A DNA stretch of 64,000 nucleotides from Acetobacteraceae bacterium (GCA_003506895.1 DNXO01000091.1:103270-167269), one strand, 5' to 3'. Positions 45,371-54,627 are shown, numbered from the stretch's first letter. Notes: generated by a model not told the origin, from the sequence alone. Program-made: numbers and translations.

Positions 45371-46789
45371 TCAGGCGGTAATATTCAGCCCGATGCGATA
45401 AAGCGTCGTATCGGCGGCCATGGTTACGGCGGCCGCCCCTGTGGCCGGCTTGCTGGACGATGGATTCGCGCCCCGGCCGGGATAACCGCCCCGGCTGCTA
45501 GCCCCGCCGGAAGACCCGCCGGGACCGCTGCTGGCGCTCCGGCCGGCCGAGCTGTGCGGCGGGCTGCTGCCCTGTGGAGATCCGTTGCTGCCGGAGGCGG
45601 AGGGTTCGGAATGTGCGTTATGGAACGCGATCGTTCGCCCGGCGCCGGGAATGCCGGCTTCATCCAAGGTCCGGTGCAACGCCGGCTGGTCCCGTTGCAG
45701 CGCTTGCAACGTCTCCGGCCTGTCCGCCACGATCTGGACGTGCGTCGTGCCGGACGGTGCCCGATCGAGCCGTATCTGCACCATGCCAAGTTCAATCGGA
45801 TTGAGCCGGACGGTCACCTGCTGATTGCCGTCCGCTGTTTTCGCCAGGGTCAGCAGAGTGGGTGCTATCTGTGCCGCTGGCATTGCCGGGTGGGTCGGAT
45901 GAACTGGTGCGCTCACGATGGCCGTTGAACCCGCCGGGGTGGCCGCCACCAATGGACTGGTTGCCTGCGCCGGTTGTTCGGGAGTGACCGAAACGCTTGC
46001 CGCTCGTGCCGCGACAGGTGCGGCAGTGTCGGAATGCGGCGCCTCTCTCCGATCCGCCGACATTGTCGCGGTGGCGGCAGACTCCCGGAGGACGACATGC
46101 GGTGGCCCGGAATGGGGAGCAGGATCCGCCGGCATGCCGAGGCCGCGTGGCGATGCCGGCGGATTGCTGGTCGCGGGCACCGCGGCGTTACTCGCATCCT
46201 TTGTCGGTGAGGCGGGGGTCTCTGGTGTAACCCCAGCCTGATCCTTGGGTGGATCGAGCCCAACCGAATCGCCCGTCGGTGGTGTCGGCACCGCCGCGTT
46301 CGGTTCGTTGGACGTGCCTGCTGTCACCTGGGATGTGTGGCCGGAAACCATGGCGGGTGCCGGCGTCCGCGCGGTGGCCGTGGAGGGCAGGACCGAAGCC
46401 GCCACGATGGTCGGGGGCGGAGCGGGTTCGGGTAAGGGCGTGGCTGCAACCGGGACAGACGCGGGAAGACCGCTGCCGTTTTCGCCGTCCGGGTTTGATG
46501 CGCTTTTTGCCCGATGTTCCCCGTTCTTCTGGTTCGGGGGCGCGTTGGTCCGTTGAACGGAAGGTGCCGGCGAAGCGGGCACCGGCCCCGGAATTGGCTC
46601 TGCTTCGACTTGCGGGAGCGGGGGCGCCGATGGCTGCGTCAGCGGCACCGGGGTAGGTGCCAGTGGTGCGCTGTTTTGTACGGAGCTAAGTACCTCCCCA
46701 AACGTAGCGGCGCCGCCCGCCGGGTCGGGAACGGTGCCCGGTGGGGTTGAAGCAATTTCAACAGGGCCGAGGCTTGGGACGGTGGGCAA
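45371..46789 (-). CDS. fliK: Flagellar hook-length control protein FliK
   Basis: This 472-residue protein has a long Pro/Ala/Thr-rich N-terminal ruler region. The C-terminal FliK switch domain (about 300-390) reads VTVRLNPIELGMVQIRLDRA, followed by VADRPETLQALQRDQPALHR. After this comes a Ser/Gly-rich tail. It starts at TTG 46789, with AGGAG six bases upstream. A leader of about 40 nt connects it to a sigma-54-type promoter on the minus strand. Repetitive composition makes internal alignment uncertain, but the C-terminal domain is decisive. Confidence 0.9.
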   Translation of the reverse strand: MPTVPSLGPVEIASTPPGTVPDPAGGAATFGEVLSSVQNSAPLAPTPVPLTQPSAPPLPQVEAEPIPGPVPASPAPSVQRTNAPPNQKNGEHRAKSASNPDGENGSGLPASVPVAATPLPEPAPPPTIVAASVLPSTATARTPAPAMVSGHTSQVTAGTSNEPNAAVPTPPTGDSVGLDPPKDQAGVTPETPASPTKDASNAAVPATSNPPASPRGLGMPADPAPHSGPPHVVLRESAATATMSADRREAPHSDTAAPVAARAASVSVTPEQPAQATSPLVAATPAGSTAIVSAPVHPTHPAMPAAQIAPTLLTLAKTADGNQQVTVRLNPIELGMVQIRLDRAPSGTTHVQIVADRPETLQALQRDQPALHRTLDEAGIPGAGRTIAFHNAHSEPSASGSNGSPQGSSPPHSSAGRSASSGPGGSSGGASSRGGYPGRGANPSSSKPATGAAAVTMAADTTLYRIGLNITA

Positions 46790-46837
46790 CGCTCTCTCCT
46801 GCGTCCGAACGACATCCAGACGGCTATCGGTCGATCA

Positions 46838-46855
46838 AGCAATGTCCGGGCCAAG
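46838..46855 (-). promoter_or_regulatory. Sigma-54 (RpoN) promoter of fliK-flgD
   Basis: Read on the minus strand, TTGGCCCG-N4-TTGCTT has the invariant GG (-24) and GC (-12) with ten bases between them, as sigma-54 promoters require. The predicted start lies about 40 bp before the fliK TTG. It faces away from a second sigma-54 site that serves flgE. Confidence 0.7.
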
Positions 46856-46921
46856 TGAGATCGTGAGGCGGGCCATCCAACCACGACCCTCAACCGGGTA
46901 AGAAAAACCTATCTGTCCACG

Positions 46922-46946
46922 CCGGTCGGCAATTCATGCCGACTGG
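46922..46946. promoter_or_regulatory. Palindrome between divergent sigma-54 promoters (candidate enhancer)
   Basis: CCGGTCGGC and GCCGACTGG form a 9-bp inverted repeat with one mismatch around AATTCAT. It is centred about 80 bp from the -24 of the fliK promoter and about 55 bp from that of flgE. A shared position like this suits an activator of the FlbD/NtrC type, which in Caulobacter switches on hook genes. Binding is inference. Confidence 0.45.
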
Positions 46947-46986
46947 ATTCTATCGCGAACCGCCCAAGAAATCCGTCATTTGCTGC

Positions 46987-47003
46987 TTGGCACGCTTTCT
47001 GCT
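46987..47003 (+). promoter_or_regulatory. Sigma-54 (RpoN) promoter of flgE
   Basis: TTGGCACG-N4-CTGCT carries GG and GC with the exact ten-base spacing and the preferred TGGCACG half. Transcription would begin near 47014, about 28 bp before the flgE ATG. Confidence 0.75.
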
Positions 47004-47041
47004 GTTCAAGCCCCATTGCCAGGTCCCGGAGCGTTTGAAAC

Positions 47042-48376
47042 ATGTCCTTGTTCAGTGCGATCAACACCGCCATCAGCGGGCTCACCGCTCAATCGACCTC
47101 GTTCGGCAATATCAGCGAGGATGTGTCGAACAGTCAGACCACGGGATTTAAGCGAGTCGATACCAGTTTCGTGGACTACCTTACCACCAGCGACGCGACC
47201 CAGAACACGCCCGGGGCCGTGGTAGCCAGACCAGACTACGTCAACAATGTTCAGGGATCGATCACTCAGACGGATAATCCGCTGGGCATGGCCATTGCCG
47301 GGCAGGGCTTTTTCGCCGTCTCGCAGGCCACCGGTCAGGTCAACAACATCCCAACATTCAATCCGCAGCAATTCTATACCAGGGCTGGCGACTTCACGAT
47401 GAATTCGACCGGCTATCTGGTAAATGGAGCCGGACAGTATCTGAATGGTTGGACGGTGGACCCATCGAGCGGGGTGGTGAACCAAAACGCGCTTGCACCG
47501 ATCCAGGTCAGCCAGTCCACCTATAATCCTGTCGCCACAACCAATGTGACGCTTTCGGCTAATCTGCCGGCGACCCCCACCGCCGGCACCGCCACTAGCT
47601 CGTCCCCGCTATCCTCGCAGATCACCGTTTACGACTCCCTTGGCACCGCCCACACGGTAACGCTCAACTGGGCACAGACCGCGGCTAACGATTGGACCGT
47701 CCAGGTCAGCGTCCCTGACTCCAAGACCGGCACCACGGACGCGGGGTCGGCCGCCGTACAGTTCGGTTCACTAAGCGGCAACCCGGTGCCCGAGGGAACG
47801 ATCGGCCAGGTTTCCACCTCGACAACAGATCCGGGCACCGTGACAAGCGCGGGATATGTGCCGGGACAGCCCGCGACGCTGAACTTCACCACCGATTTCG
47901 GGTCTGGTAGTCAGACCATCCAGCTTAACTTGGGTGGTTATGGTGGGACCACTGGCGTGACCCAATATGCCGGTAGCGCTTACAGCTTGCTGGGCCTAAC
48001 CCAGAACGGCGTGCCGCCCGGTAGCTTTTCGGGCGTTACAACCCAGGCGAACGGCGATGTTGTCGTCAACTACAACAACGGCCAAACCAGGACGATCGCG
48101 CAGGTCCCGGTCGTCACCTTCAACGATCCCAATGCGCTGCAAGGTCAGAACGGCCAGGCGTTCACGGCGACTTTAGGTAGCGGCACGCCGTTGGCCGAGG
48201 TCGCCAGCACCAACGGCGCCGGCAACCTTGTGGTCGGTTCGGTGGAGGGGTCGAACGTCGATATCGCGAAGGAGTTCTCGAACCTGATCGTGGCGCAACA
48301 GGCGTACGGGGCGAACTCGAAGGTCGTGATGACCGCCAGCCAGATGTTGCAGGCGACCATGACGATGGTCGCGTGA
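47042..48376 (+). CDS. flgE: Flagellar hook protein FlgE
   Basis: The 444-residue hook subunit starts MSLFSAINTAISGLTAQSTS, with the rod/hook N-terminal signature ISGLTAQS. TAGDFTMNSTGYLVNGAGQY is the hook D1 motif. The C-terminus FSNLIVAQQAYGANSKVVMT followed by ASQMLQATM is the flagellar basal-body rod C-terminal helix. Length fits FlgE and is too long for FlgF/FlgG. GGAG lies ten bases before the ATG. The gene diverges from fliK-flgD and has its own sigma-54-type promoter. Its stop abuts the convergent small membrane-protein gene. Confidence 0.95.
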   Translation: MSLFSAINTAISGLTAQSTSFGNISEDVSNSQTTGFKRVDTSFVDYLTTSDATQNTPGAVVARPDYVNNVQGSITQTDNPLGMAIAGQGFFAVSQATGQVNNIPTFNPQQFYTRAGDFTMNSTGYLVNGAGQYLNGWTVDPSSGVVNQNALAPIQVSQSTYNPVATTNVTLSANLPATPTAGTATSSSPLSSQITVYDSLGTAHTVTLNWAQTAANDWTVQVSVPDSKTGTTDAGSAAVQFGSLSGNPVPEGTIGQVSTSTTDPGTVTSAGYVPGQPATLNFTTDFGSGSQTIQLNLGGYGGTTGVTQYAGSAYSLLGLTQNGVPPGSFSGVTTQANGDVVVNYNNGQTRTIAQVPVVTFNDPNALQGQNGQAFTATLGSGTPLAEVASTNGAGNLVVGSVEGSNVDIAKEFSNLIVAQQAYGANSKVVMTASQMLQATMTMVA

Positions 48377-48811
48377 TCAGTCGCCGCTGCTGGCGAGGGT
48401 TTGCACGGTTCGGCACAATGCGACCACCGCGACAAGCAGCACCCCTTCCACGATCAACGACATCGGCGTCACCACCGATCGTCCAAAATGTATTTCCCTT
48501 GGAATAGCCTGCACCATCGTGGTGACGAACTCCCTGGCCTGGCCCTCCGGTCCAACGATCGACACGATACCGGGCAGCATCGCCCAGCCGATCCCGAACA
48601 CCAGAACGATTGGGGCGAGCAATTCCGCGATGATTTCGACGAACGAGAACGCAAAAAGGATAAGGCCCCGGGCAACCAGCTTGGTGACCCTTGTCGCGGC
48701 CGCCATCGCCGGATGATTGGCGACGGTGCGCCAGTCGTCCATGTCGTAAGCCCTCGGAGCGAGGGGACGGCTGGGCAATTCGGCGGGTTTGCTCGTGCTG
48801 GTTTCCATCAT
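48377..48811 (-). CDS. Hypothetical small membrane protein
   Basis: The 144-residue product has three hydrophobic stretches: GLILFAFSFVEIIAELLAPI, then VFGIGWAMLPGIVSIVG, then one near the C-terminus (LIVEGVLLVAVVALC). No family is recognised. Its stop codon touches that of flgE, so the two genes are convergent with no spacer. Initiator ATG 48811 is followed by a second ATG three bases on. Confidence 0.55.
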   Translation of the reverse strand: MMETSTSKPAELPSRPLAPRAYDMDDWRTVANHPAMAAATRVTKLVARGLILFAFSFVEIIAELLAPIVLVFGIGWAMLPGIVSIVGPEGQAREFVTTMVQAIPREIHFGRSVVTPMSLIVEGVLLVAVVALCRTVQTLASSGD

Positions 48812-48862
48812 CGCAGGATAGGGTCGTTGTCAGTGGATTGCCACCCGGCACCCGCTCGCGGA

Positions 48863-49060
48863 TCATCGCCCGCGCAGGATACGCAGCATCTCCTGATACT
48901 GGCGCTCCCGTCGGTCCTCATTGACCACCAGCACCGCCCATAGCGCGGCCGGGACCCACCCCAGCACGGTTACCTGAAGGATCAGACAGAGAAACCCCGG
49001 GAGGAAACGCCCAGATACGAGCAGCGCGAGCCAGGGCAGCAGTATGGCGACAGCGATCAA
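48863..49060 (-). CDS. YqaE/Pmp3-like small membrane protein
   Basis: This 65-residue protein has two hydrophobic hairpin helices around LPGFLCLILQVTVLGWVPAA, close to the GLGPDFWIN-LLTLLGWIPG pattern of YqaE/Pmp3 proteins. A charged tail NEDRRERQYQEML follows. It starts at TTG 49060, with AGGAG about twelve bases upstream. The frame is open further upstream but without membrane-protein character. Family members help keep membrane potential under salt or cation stress. Confidence 0.6.
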   Translation of the reverse strand: MIAVAILLPWLALLVSGRFLPGFLCLILQVTVLGWVPAALWAVLVVNEDRRERQYQEMLRILRGR

Positions 49061-49162
49061 GGGTGAATTCCGCTCCTGGGAATCAGACGACGTTCGCGTC
49101 CGACCTAAAGCGCGTGGTGGGCTGGCAGAAGGGCGAAATTTTGAAATTCCTATATCGCAATG

Positions 49163-49220
49163 AAAAAGCCGCCGATCCAGGCGGGTATGTCGCGATTTGT
49201 TGAGCGAACGCCCGCCTGGA
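49163..49220 (-). terminator. Terminator-like hairpin and long inverted repeat
   Basis: On the minus strand CCGCC-TGGATC-GGCGG is followed by CTTTTT, a plausible weak intrinsic terminator (49163-49184). The same bases form a larger perfect inverted repeat TCCAGGCGGG (49176-49185) / CCCGCCTGGA (49211-49220) with an inner TCGC/GCGA stem. It lies about 100 bp downstream of the 68-codon gene at 49318-49524. Confidence 0.45.
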
Positions 49221-49317
49221 CCCGCGTTGCGGTCGAAACGATGCAGGAGATCGGGGCCAGCCGGATGGCGTGGGTTCAATCCGCCTCGCTTAACGGACCA
49301 TAAAGGGGGTGCAGGGC

Positions 49318-49524
49318 CTAAATCGCCGCAACGCCTCGTGCGGGATGCGATACATCGCCGAACAGCCGCACGATCGCCCCCAGCGCCGGCAGCGGTACGT
49401 CAGCGGGTGTTATAACGGCGCCATGCAATCGTAGCGGCCGTATTACGGATTCGATCCATTCCTGGCCTCGCTCCCGGCAAATCTTCAGAAATTCCGCCTC
49501 CAGCGCTGCTCGGTTACGGATCAT
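49318..49524 (-). CDS. Hypothetical small protein
   Basis: The 68-residue product, rich in charged residues at the start (IRNRAALEAEFLKICRERGQ) and hydrophobic towards the end, has no motif I know. It is supported only by length, codon use similar to neighbours and the terminator-like structure downstream. It may be spurious. Confidence 0.3.
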   Translation of the reverse strand: MIRNRAALEAEFLKICRERGQEWIESVIRPLRLHGAVITPADVPLPALGAIVRLFGDVSHPARGVAAI

Positions 49525-49804
49525 GGGCGAAACTAACCAGACGGGTCCGTGTCATGCGATCCAACCAGAGATAAATTCTGGGGAAAAAACATAGATATCT
49601 GGTTGCGGGATATCAACAAAAAATCGTGCCCCTAAATCGGCTACGCCGGCAACAGGCCAACAAGCGTCTTCCGGAGCATTCGCCCCCGGACCATCGCCTG
49701 GAAGCGGTCCGCCGAGGCTCCGGCTAACCCACTGTGGGAGGCTTGCCGCCGCGTCAGGATAATGCTCCCATTCCGGTTCTGGGAAAGACAAAGAGGAACC
49801 GACC

Positions 49805-50986
49805 ATGTCCAACTTCCGCGCCGAAACGCGCGCCTGGCTGGAGGAAAACTGCCCGTCGGCGATGCGCACCTTCATGCCGGAAAACGAGCAGGTCGCCGGC
49901 GGGAAGCAAGCCCAATACGTCCGTCCGGAACAAAAGATATGGCTCGACCGTATGGCCGCCAAAGGCTGGACGGCGCCGACCTGGCCCAAGCAATATGGCG
50001 GCGGCGGCCTGACCAACGAGCAAGCCTTGATTCTGGAAGAGGAAATGCAGGACCTTGGCTGCCGCATTCCCCTGCGCGGCATGGGCCTGTCGATGCTCGG
50101 TCCCGTCCTGCTGGAATACGGCACGGAAGAACAGCGCCAGACCCACATCCCGCCGATCGTGCGTGGTGAAATCCGCTGGTGCCAGGGCTACTCCGAACCC
50201 GAGGCCGGTTCCGACCTCGCAAGTCTGCGCACGCGCGCCGTCCTGCAAGGCGAGCATTTCCTGGTCAACGGCCATAAGATATGGACGTCGAACGCCCATG
50301 TCTCCGACTGGATATTTTGCCTCGTTCGCACCGACCCGGCGGCGAGGAAGCACGAGGGCATCAGCTTCCTGCTGATCGATATGGCCGATCCCGGCGTCCG
50401 CCCGCGCCCGATCCGGCTGATCAGCGGCGCCTCGGTCTTCTGCGAAACCTTCATCGAAAACGTGCGCGTGCCCGCCAGTCATCTGGTGGGTCCGCTCAAC
50501 AAGGGCTGGACCATCGCCAAACGTCTTCTGGAGCACGAACGCAAAGGTATCGGTGGCATCGCCGCCCGTAACGCCGCCAAGTTCGAGATCCCGCTGGAAG
50601 CCGTCGCCAAACGGTTCGCCGGCGAACAGGACGGCAAAATCGCCGACCCCGTCTTGCGCGACCGCGTCGCCGCTTATTCCATGGACGCTCACGCCTTCCA
50701 GCTAACCCGCCGGCGAGCGGCCGAGGAGGCGGAAGCCGGTGCGCCGCCCGGCCCGCTGTCGGCGATGTTCAAGCTGCAAGGCACCGAACTGAACAAGCGC
50801 CGCTATGAGATGCTGCTGGAAGCTGAGGGGTTCCAGGGTCTCGGCTGGGAGGGCGAGGGGTTCACCAGCGACGAACTTCGGTTCACCCGCGAATGGCTCC
50901 GCTCCAAGGCCAACTCGATCGAGGGCGGCACGTCCGAGGTCCAATTGAACATCATCGCCAAGCGTGTGCTTGGCCTGCCGGATTAA
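49805..50986 (+). CDS. Acyl-CoA dehydrogenase
   Basis: This 393-residue FAD enzyme desaturates an acyl-CoA. GEIRWCQGYSEPEAGSDLAS is the family signature region, followed by LRTRAVLQGEHFLVNGHKIW. The end GGTSEVQLNIIAKRVLGLP is the typical C-terminal helix. AGAGGA precedes the ATG. A second, shorter acyl-CoA dehydrogenase gene starts 4 bp downstream, so the two probably form an alpha2beta2 heterotetramer, as in steroid and side-chain acyl-CoA dehydrogenases of actinobacteria and proteobacteria. Confidence 0.9.
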   Translation: MSNFRAETRAWLEENCPSAMRTFMPENEQVAGGKQAQYVRPEQKIWLDRMAAKGWTAPTWPKQYGGGGLTNEQALILEEEMQDLGCRIPLRGMGLSMLGPVLLEYGTEEQRQTHIPPIVRGEIRWCQGYSEPEAGSDLASLRTRAVLQGEHFLVNGHKIWTSNAHVSDWIFCLVRTDPAARKHEGISFLLIDMADPGVRPRPIRLISGASVFCETFIENVRVPASHLVGPLNKGWTIAKRLLEHERKGIGGIAARNAAKFEIPLEAVAKRFAGEQDGKIADPVLRDRVAAYSMDAHAFQLTRRRAAEEAEAGAPPGPLSAMFKLQGTELNKRRYEMLLEAEGFQGLGWEGEGFTSDELRFTREWLRSKANSIEGGTSEVQLNIIAKRVLGLPD

Positions 50987-50990
50987 GCCC

Positions 50991-52094
50991 ATGGCCCTGA
51001 TCCTGAACGACGAAGCCCAGATGGTGCGCGAAACGGCGCTGAGCTTCTTCCGTGAACGCAGTCCGATCACCGCATTGCGCAAACTGCGCGACGACAACGA
51101 TCCTGTCGGGTTCTCGCGCGACCTGTGGCGCGAGATGGCCGAACTCGGCTGGACCGGATTCCTGGTCGATGAAGACGACGGCGGGTCGGCCTTTGGCATG
51201 ACCGGCCTGGCCCAGGTGATGGAGGCCGCCGGCCGCACCCTGACCGCGTCGCCCTTGATGTCGACCGCGCTGCTGGGTGGCTCGCTGCTGTCCCTGGCCG
51301 GCACGGACGACCAGAAGGCCGAATATCTGCCGCCATTGCTGGCCGGCGAGCATATCATGGCTCTCGCGCTGGACGAGGGCGCGCGCCATGCCCCGAACCA
51401 GATCGCGACCATGGCCGAACGCGACGGGTCTGGGTACCGCCTGAACGGCGAGAAGACCTTTGTGCTCGACGGCCACATCGCCGACACGCTGATCGTCGCC
51501 GCGCGCACCGATGCCGGTCCGGCCCTGTTCCTCGTTCCCGGCGAGGCGGCCGACCGGACGCGCCTGACCATGGTGGACAGCCGCAACGCCGCCCGCATCC
51601 GCCTGGATAACGTCGCCGTAGGCCCCGAGGCGATGCTGCGCCGCGGCCCCGCCCTGGATCTGGCGCTGGACCGCGCTCGCGCCGGGTTGGCCGCGGAAAT
51701 GCTGGGCAGCGCCCAAGAGGCCTTCGACCGCACGATCCAATACCTGAAGGACCGAAAGCAGTTCGGCGTCGTCATCGGCAGCTTCCAGTCCCTGAAGCAC
51801 CGCGCGGCACACATGTTCTGCGAGGTCGAGATCACCCGATCCGCCGTGATCGCCGCCGCGTCCGCGCTGGACAGCGGTGCCAACGACGCTGCTGCCCTGG
51901 TCAGCCTGGCCAAGGCCAAGGCCAACGAAACGCTGTTCCTGTGTGGAAACGAAGGCGTTCAGATGCACGGCGGCATCGGCATGACCGATGAACATGAAAT
52001 CGGCTTCTTCATGAAGCGCAGCCGTGTCGCACAGGCGACATTTGGCGACACGCGCTTTTGCCGGGATCGTTACGCGGGATTGATGGGATACTAA
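50991..52094 (+). CDS. Acyl-CoA dehydrogenase, second subunit
   Basis: This 367-residue paralogue has an N-terminal helical domain (LILNDEAQMVRETALSFFRE). The middle beta domain is shortened and lacks the clear signature of its partner. The C-terminal domain includes DRKQFGVVIGSFQSLKHRAA and GNEGVQMHGGIGMTDEHEIG. I place the start at ATG 50991, 4 bp after the partner's stop. The frame is open a little further upstream but within that gene. Tight pairing suggests one heteromeric enzyme with a single functional FAD site set. Confidence 0.87.
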   Translation: MALILNDEAQMVRETALSFFRERSPITALRKLRDDNDPVGFSRDLWREMAELGWTGFLVDEDDGGSAFGMTGLAQVMEAAGRTLTASPLMSTALLGGSLLSLAGTDDQKAEYLPPLLAGEHIMALALDEGARHAPNQIATMAERDGSGYRLNGEKTFVLDGHIADTLIVAARTDAGPALFLVPGEAADRTRLTMVDSRNAARIRLDNVAVGPEAMLRRGPALDLALDRARAGLAAEMLGSAQEAFDRTIQYLKDRKQFGVVIGSFQSLKHRAAHMFCEVEITRSAVIAAASALDSGANDAAALVSLAKAKANETLFLCGNEGVQMHGGIGMTDEHEIGFFMKRSRVAQATFGDTRFCRDRYAGLMGY

Positions 52095-52162
52095 CAGGCA
52101 GGCTCGGTCCGATCCCGACACCGGCGATGTAACATTGGCGCGCTGGATGACCCTGGCTGGTT

Positions 52163-52345
52163 CTACTCTTCGCTCAGGACGCAATGGCCGATCAGCACGC
52201 CGATCGGAAACGAGCCCAGCGTCCATACTGTCAACACTACCATTACTGCATGCGGCAGCATGTATAGCATGAGTACACATACCGCGACGGTGATGGGCGG
52301 GCCGACTAACGACACCGGCCCGGGCGACTCGTCCTCGCTCCGCAT
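52163..52345 (-). CDS. Small two-helix membrane protein
   Basis: The 60-residue product has a short acidic N-terminus, then VGPPITVAVCVLMLYMLPHA and VWTLGSFPIGVLIGHCVLSEE. The GSFPxxVLIGHCxLxE ending recurs, as far as I recall, in small uncharacterised proteins of acetic-acid-bacteria relatives. I use ATG 52345; the frame continues to 52429. Function unknown. Confidence 0.5.
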   Translation of the reverse strand: MRSEDESPGPVSLVGPPITVAVCVLMLYMLPHAVMVVLTVWTLGSFPIGVLIGHCVLSEE

Positions 52346-52597
52346 AGGCAGAAATCTCCCCTCGGTTATAGTGCTGCCGGTTTCCCCAAACAGACAGCGG
52401 GACAAAAGGTGCATACAACATGCCACCAAAATAGTGTCCGTTAAATCAATATGTTAATGGAATTCCAGCGGTAACTGCGAGGCTGACTCGTAAATATTTC
52501 CGACACACCAGGGGCTGTCCGCCAGCCCGCGAGCCATTCCCACTTGCCCCGGTTCGATCGGCCGCCAGTGCGCCTGATGGCAACCGTCGGGAGCAGT

Positions 52598-54424
52598 TCA
52601 ATCGATCCCCATCGCGATATCGTGGAACAAACGCGCGGGCAGCCCTCCGCCCAGGACGCCCTTCATCGGTTGGTTGTCATCGTTGCCCAACCAAACCCCG
52701 ATCAGCGTACCTTTTACCGATCCGATGAACCACGCATCGCGATAATCCTGCGTCGTGCCGGTCTTCCCGGCGACCACGCGTCCCGGCACCGCCGCCGCTC
52801 GGCCGGTGCCGCGGTTCACCACGGCCCCCAGCATGCGGGCCATCATCGTCGCTTCTTCCGGCGCGATCACCGGCTCCGTCGGATGGGGTATGCGATCCAG
52901 GCCATGCGGCGTTACGCGGTTGCCGCCATTGAAAAACGGAGCATAGGCGGCGGTGAGTTCCAGCAACCCAACCTCGCCCGTGCCCAATGCCAGCGATGCA
53001 TCGTTCGGCAACCGGTCGGCAATGCCCAACCGAAACGCTGTCGCCGCGACTGCTTTCGCGCCGCCGCCCGTGATCAGCAGGCGCACCGAGGCGGTGTTGA
53101 CCGACTGCGCCAGCGCTTCTTCCAGCGTGATCTCCCCGGCATAGCGACGCTCGAAGTTCGAGGGGCTCCAGTTGCCGATGCGCAGCGGGGCATCCAGCAC
53201 CGTGTCGTCCGGGGTCATGCCCTTTTCCAGCGCGGTCAGCCACACGAACGGCTTGAACGACGACCCCGGTTGCCGCCGAGACAGCACCGCTCGGTTGTAA
53301 GGGCTCTCGCGGAAATTCCGGCCACCGACCATGGCCCGGACCGCGCCGGTCGCGGCATCGAGGATCACCACCGCACCCTGGCCGGCATTCGCCGCCACGC
53401 CCGGACCCTCCAGAATTGCCGCCAGCCTGCTTTCCGCCACCGCCTGGTCACGATTATCCAGTGTCGTGCGCAACACCGCATCGGCGTCTGGCGACAACAC
53501 CGTCCGCGACTGTTCCGCGACCCAATCGGCGAAATACCCCGGCGCGGTCGGGCTGGGCGGAAACACGATCTGCGCCGCCGCGGCCTGCGCCTGGTCCGTG
53601 GTGATGACCCCCGCGTCGGTCATGACATTCAGCACGTCCTTGCCGCGTGCCAACGCCGCCTGGGGATTGACCCGGGGATTGAACCGCGACGGCGCCCGCG
53701 GCAACCCGGCCAGCACTGCCGCCTGGGCCAGCGACACCCGCCGGGCGGAAACGCCGAAATACATCTTGGCCGCCGCATCCATGCCCCACGCGCCTGAACC
53801 GAGATAGACGCGGTTCAGGTAGATCTCCAGGATCTCCTGCTTGGTGAAATGCCGCTCCAGCCACAGCGTCAGCAGAACTTCCTGCACCTTGCGCTTGGTG
53901 GTCCGAGCGTTGGTGAGGAACAGCGTCTTCGCCACCTGCTGGGTGATCGTGGAGCCACCCTGGACGACGCGCCCGGCCGTGACGTTGATCCACAGGGCGC
54001 GCAGCAACCCAACCGGGTCGATGCCAAAATGGTGGTAGAACCGGCGATCCTCCACCGCGATCAGTGCGGCGGGCAGGGCGGGGGCGAAATCCTTCAGGCG
54101 CAGCGGTTCCCCGACCAGGTCGCCGTACGTCGCGATGACCTGCCCGGACCGGTCTTCCAGCGTCAGGCTGGGCCGGCGGACGGCGTCGAGCGCGGAGTCC
54201 GGGCGCGGGATGTCGCGCGCATACCATAGCACCATCACCGCCGCTGCCAGTGTCAGCCAGATCGAGGCGATGAAGCCCCACCGCAGCGCCCAGAACAGCG
54301 CGCGCCGCCGCCATGACCGCGCCGGGCGGGTTGACGGGAGAGAAGGCGCGACGGCGACCGTTTCCTTGGCAAACGCCTGCCGAGGCGGATCGAACCGGGG
54401 AACTGTCGGGGCGGGGCGGGGCAT
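52598..54424 (-). CDS. Penicillin-binding protein 1A-type bifunctional murein synthase
   Basis: The 608-residue class A PBP has a cytosolic basic tail, one membrane anchor (about 45-67), then a GT51 glycosyltransferase domain. That domain has the catalytic Glu in AVEDRRFYHHFGID and GGSTITQQVAKTLFL. The transpeptidase has SxxK in QPGSSFKPFVW, SVN in ALAQSVNTASV and KTG in VAGKTGTTQDYRDAWF. All catalytic motifs are present. At this length it is shorter than E. coli PBP1a because it lacks the large insert, similar to the PBP1C-like/short alphaproteobacterial class. Confidence 0.93.
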   Translation of the reverse strand: MPRPAPTVPRFDPPRQAFAKETVAVAPSLPSTRPARSWRRRALFWALRWGFIASIWLTLAAAVMVLWYARDIPRPDSALDAVRRPSLTLEDRSGQVIATYGDLVGEPLRLKDFAPALPAALIAVEDRRFYHHFGIDPVGLLRALWINVTAGRVVQGGSTITQQVAKTLFLTNARTTKRKVQEVLLTLWLERHFTKQEILEIYLNRVYLGSGAWGMDAAAKMYFGVSARRVSLAQAAVLAGLPRAPSRFNPRVNPQAALARGKDVLNVMTDAGVITTDQAQAAAAQIVFPPSPTAPGYFADWVAEQSRTVLSPDADAVLRTTLDNRDQAVAESRLAAILEGPGVAANAGQGAVVILDAATGAVRAMVGGRNFRESPYNRAVLSRRQPGSSFKPFVWLTALEKGMTPDDTVLDAPLRIGNWSPSNFERRYAGEITLEEALAQSVNTASVRLLITGGGAKAVAATAFRLGIADRLPNDASLALGTGEVGLLELTAAYAPFFNGGNRVTPHGLDRIPHPTEPVIAPEEATMMARMLGAVVNRGTGRAAAVPGRVVAGKTGTTQDYRDAWFIGSVKGTLIGVWLGNDDNQPMKGVLGGGLPARLFHDIAMGID

Positions 54425-54627
54425 CCTGATCAGGTCTAGCAGATTCGCGGGCGATGCTCGCGTGTCATCGCGAAAAACGAGGCCAGGGATCGCGGCCGGT
54501 GGCGCGCCGGCACTGGCCGCAATGGATGCCGGTCAGCGGCCTGATTTCGCGACTCATCGATGCTCCCGCTTGCCCCGCGCTGGATCGTTGCCCAAACTTG
54601 TGGCGGTTCTGCGTCAGGAGCGTAAGT

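Noticed and set aside
54465..54556. 30-codon minus-strand frame with HCGQCRRATG, reminiscent of GFA-domain zinc motifs
   Set aside because: Too short for a domain and lacks the remaining cysteines.
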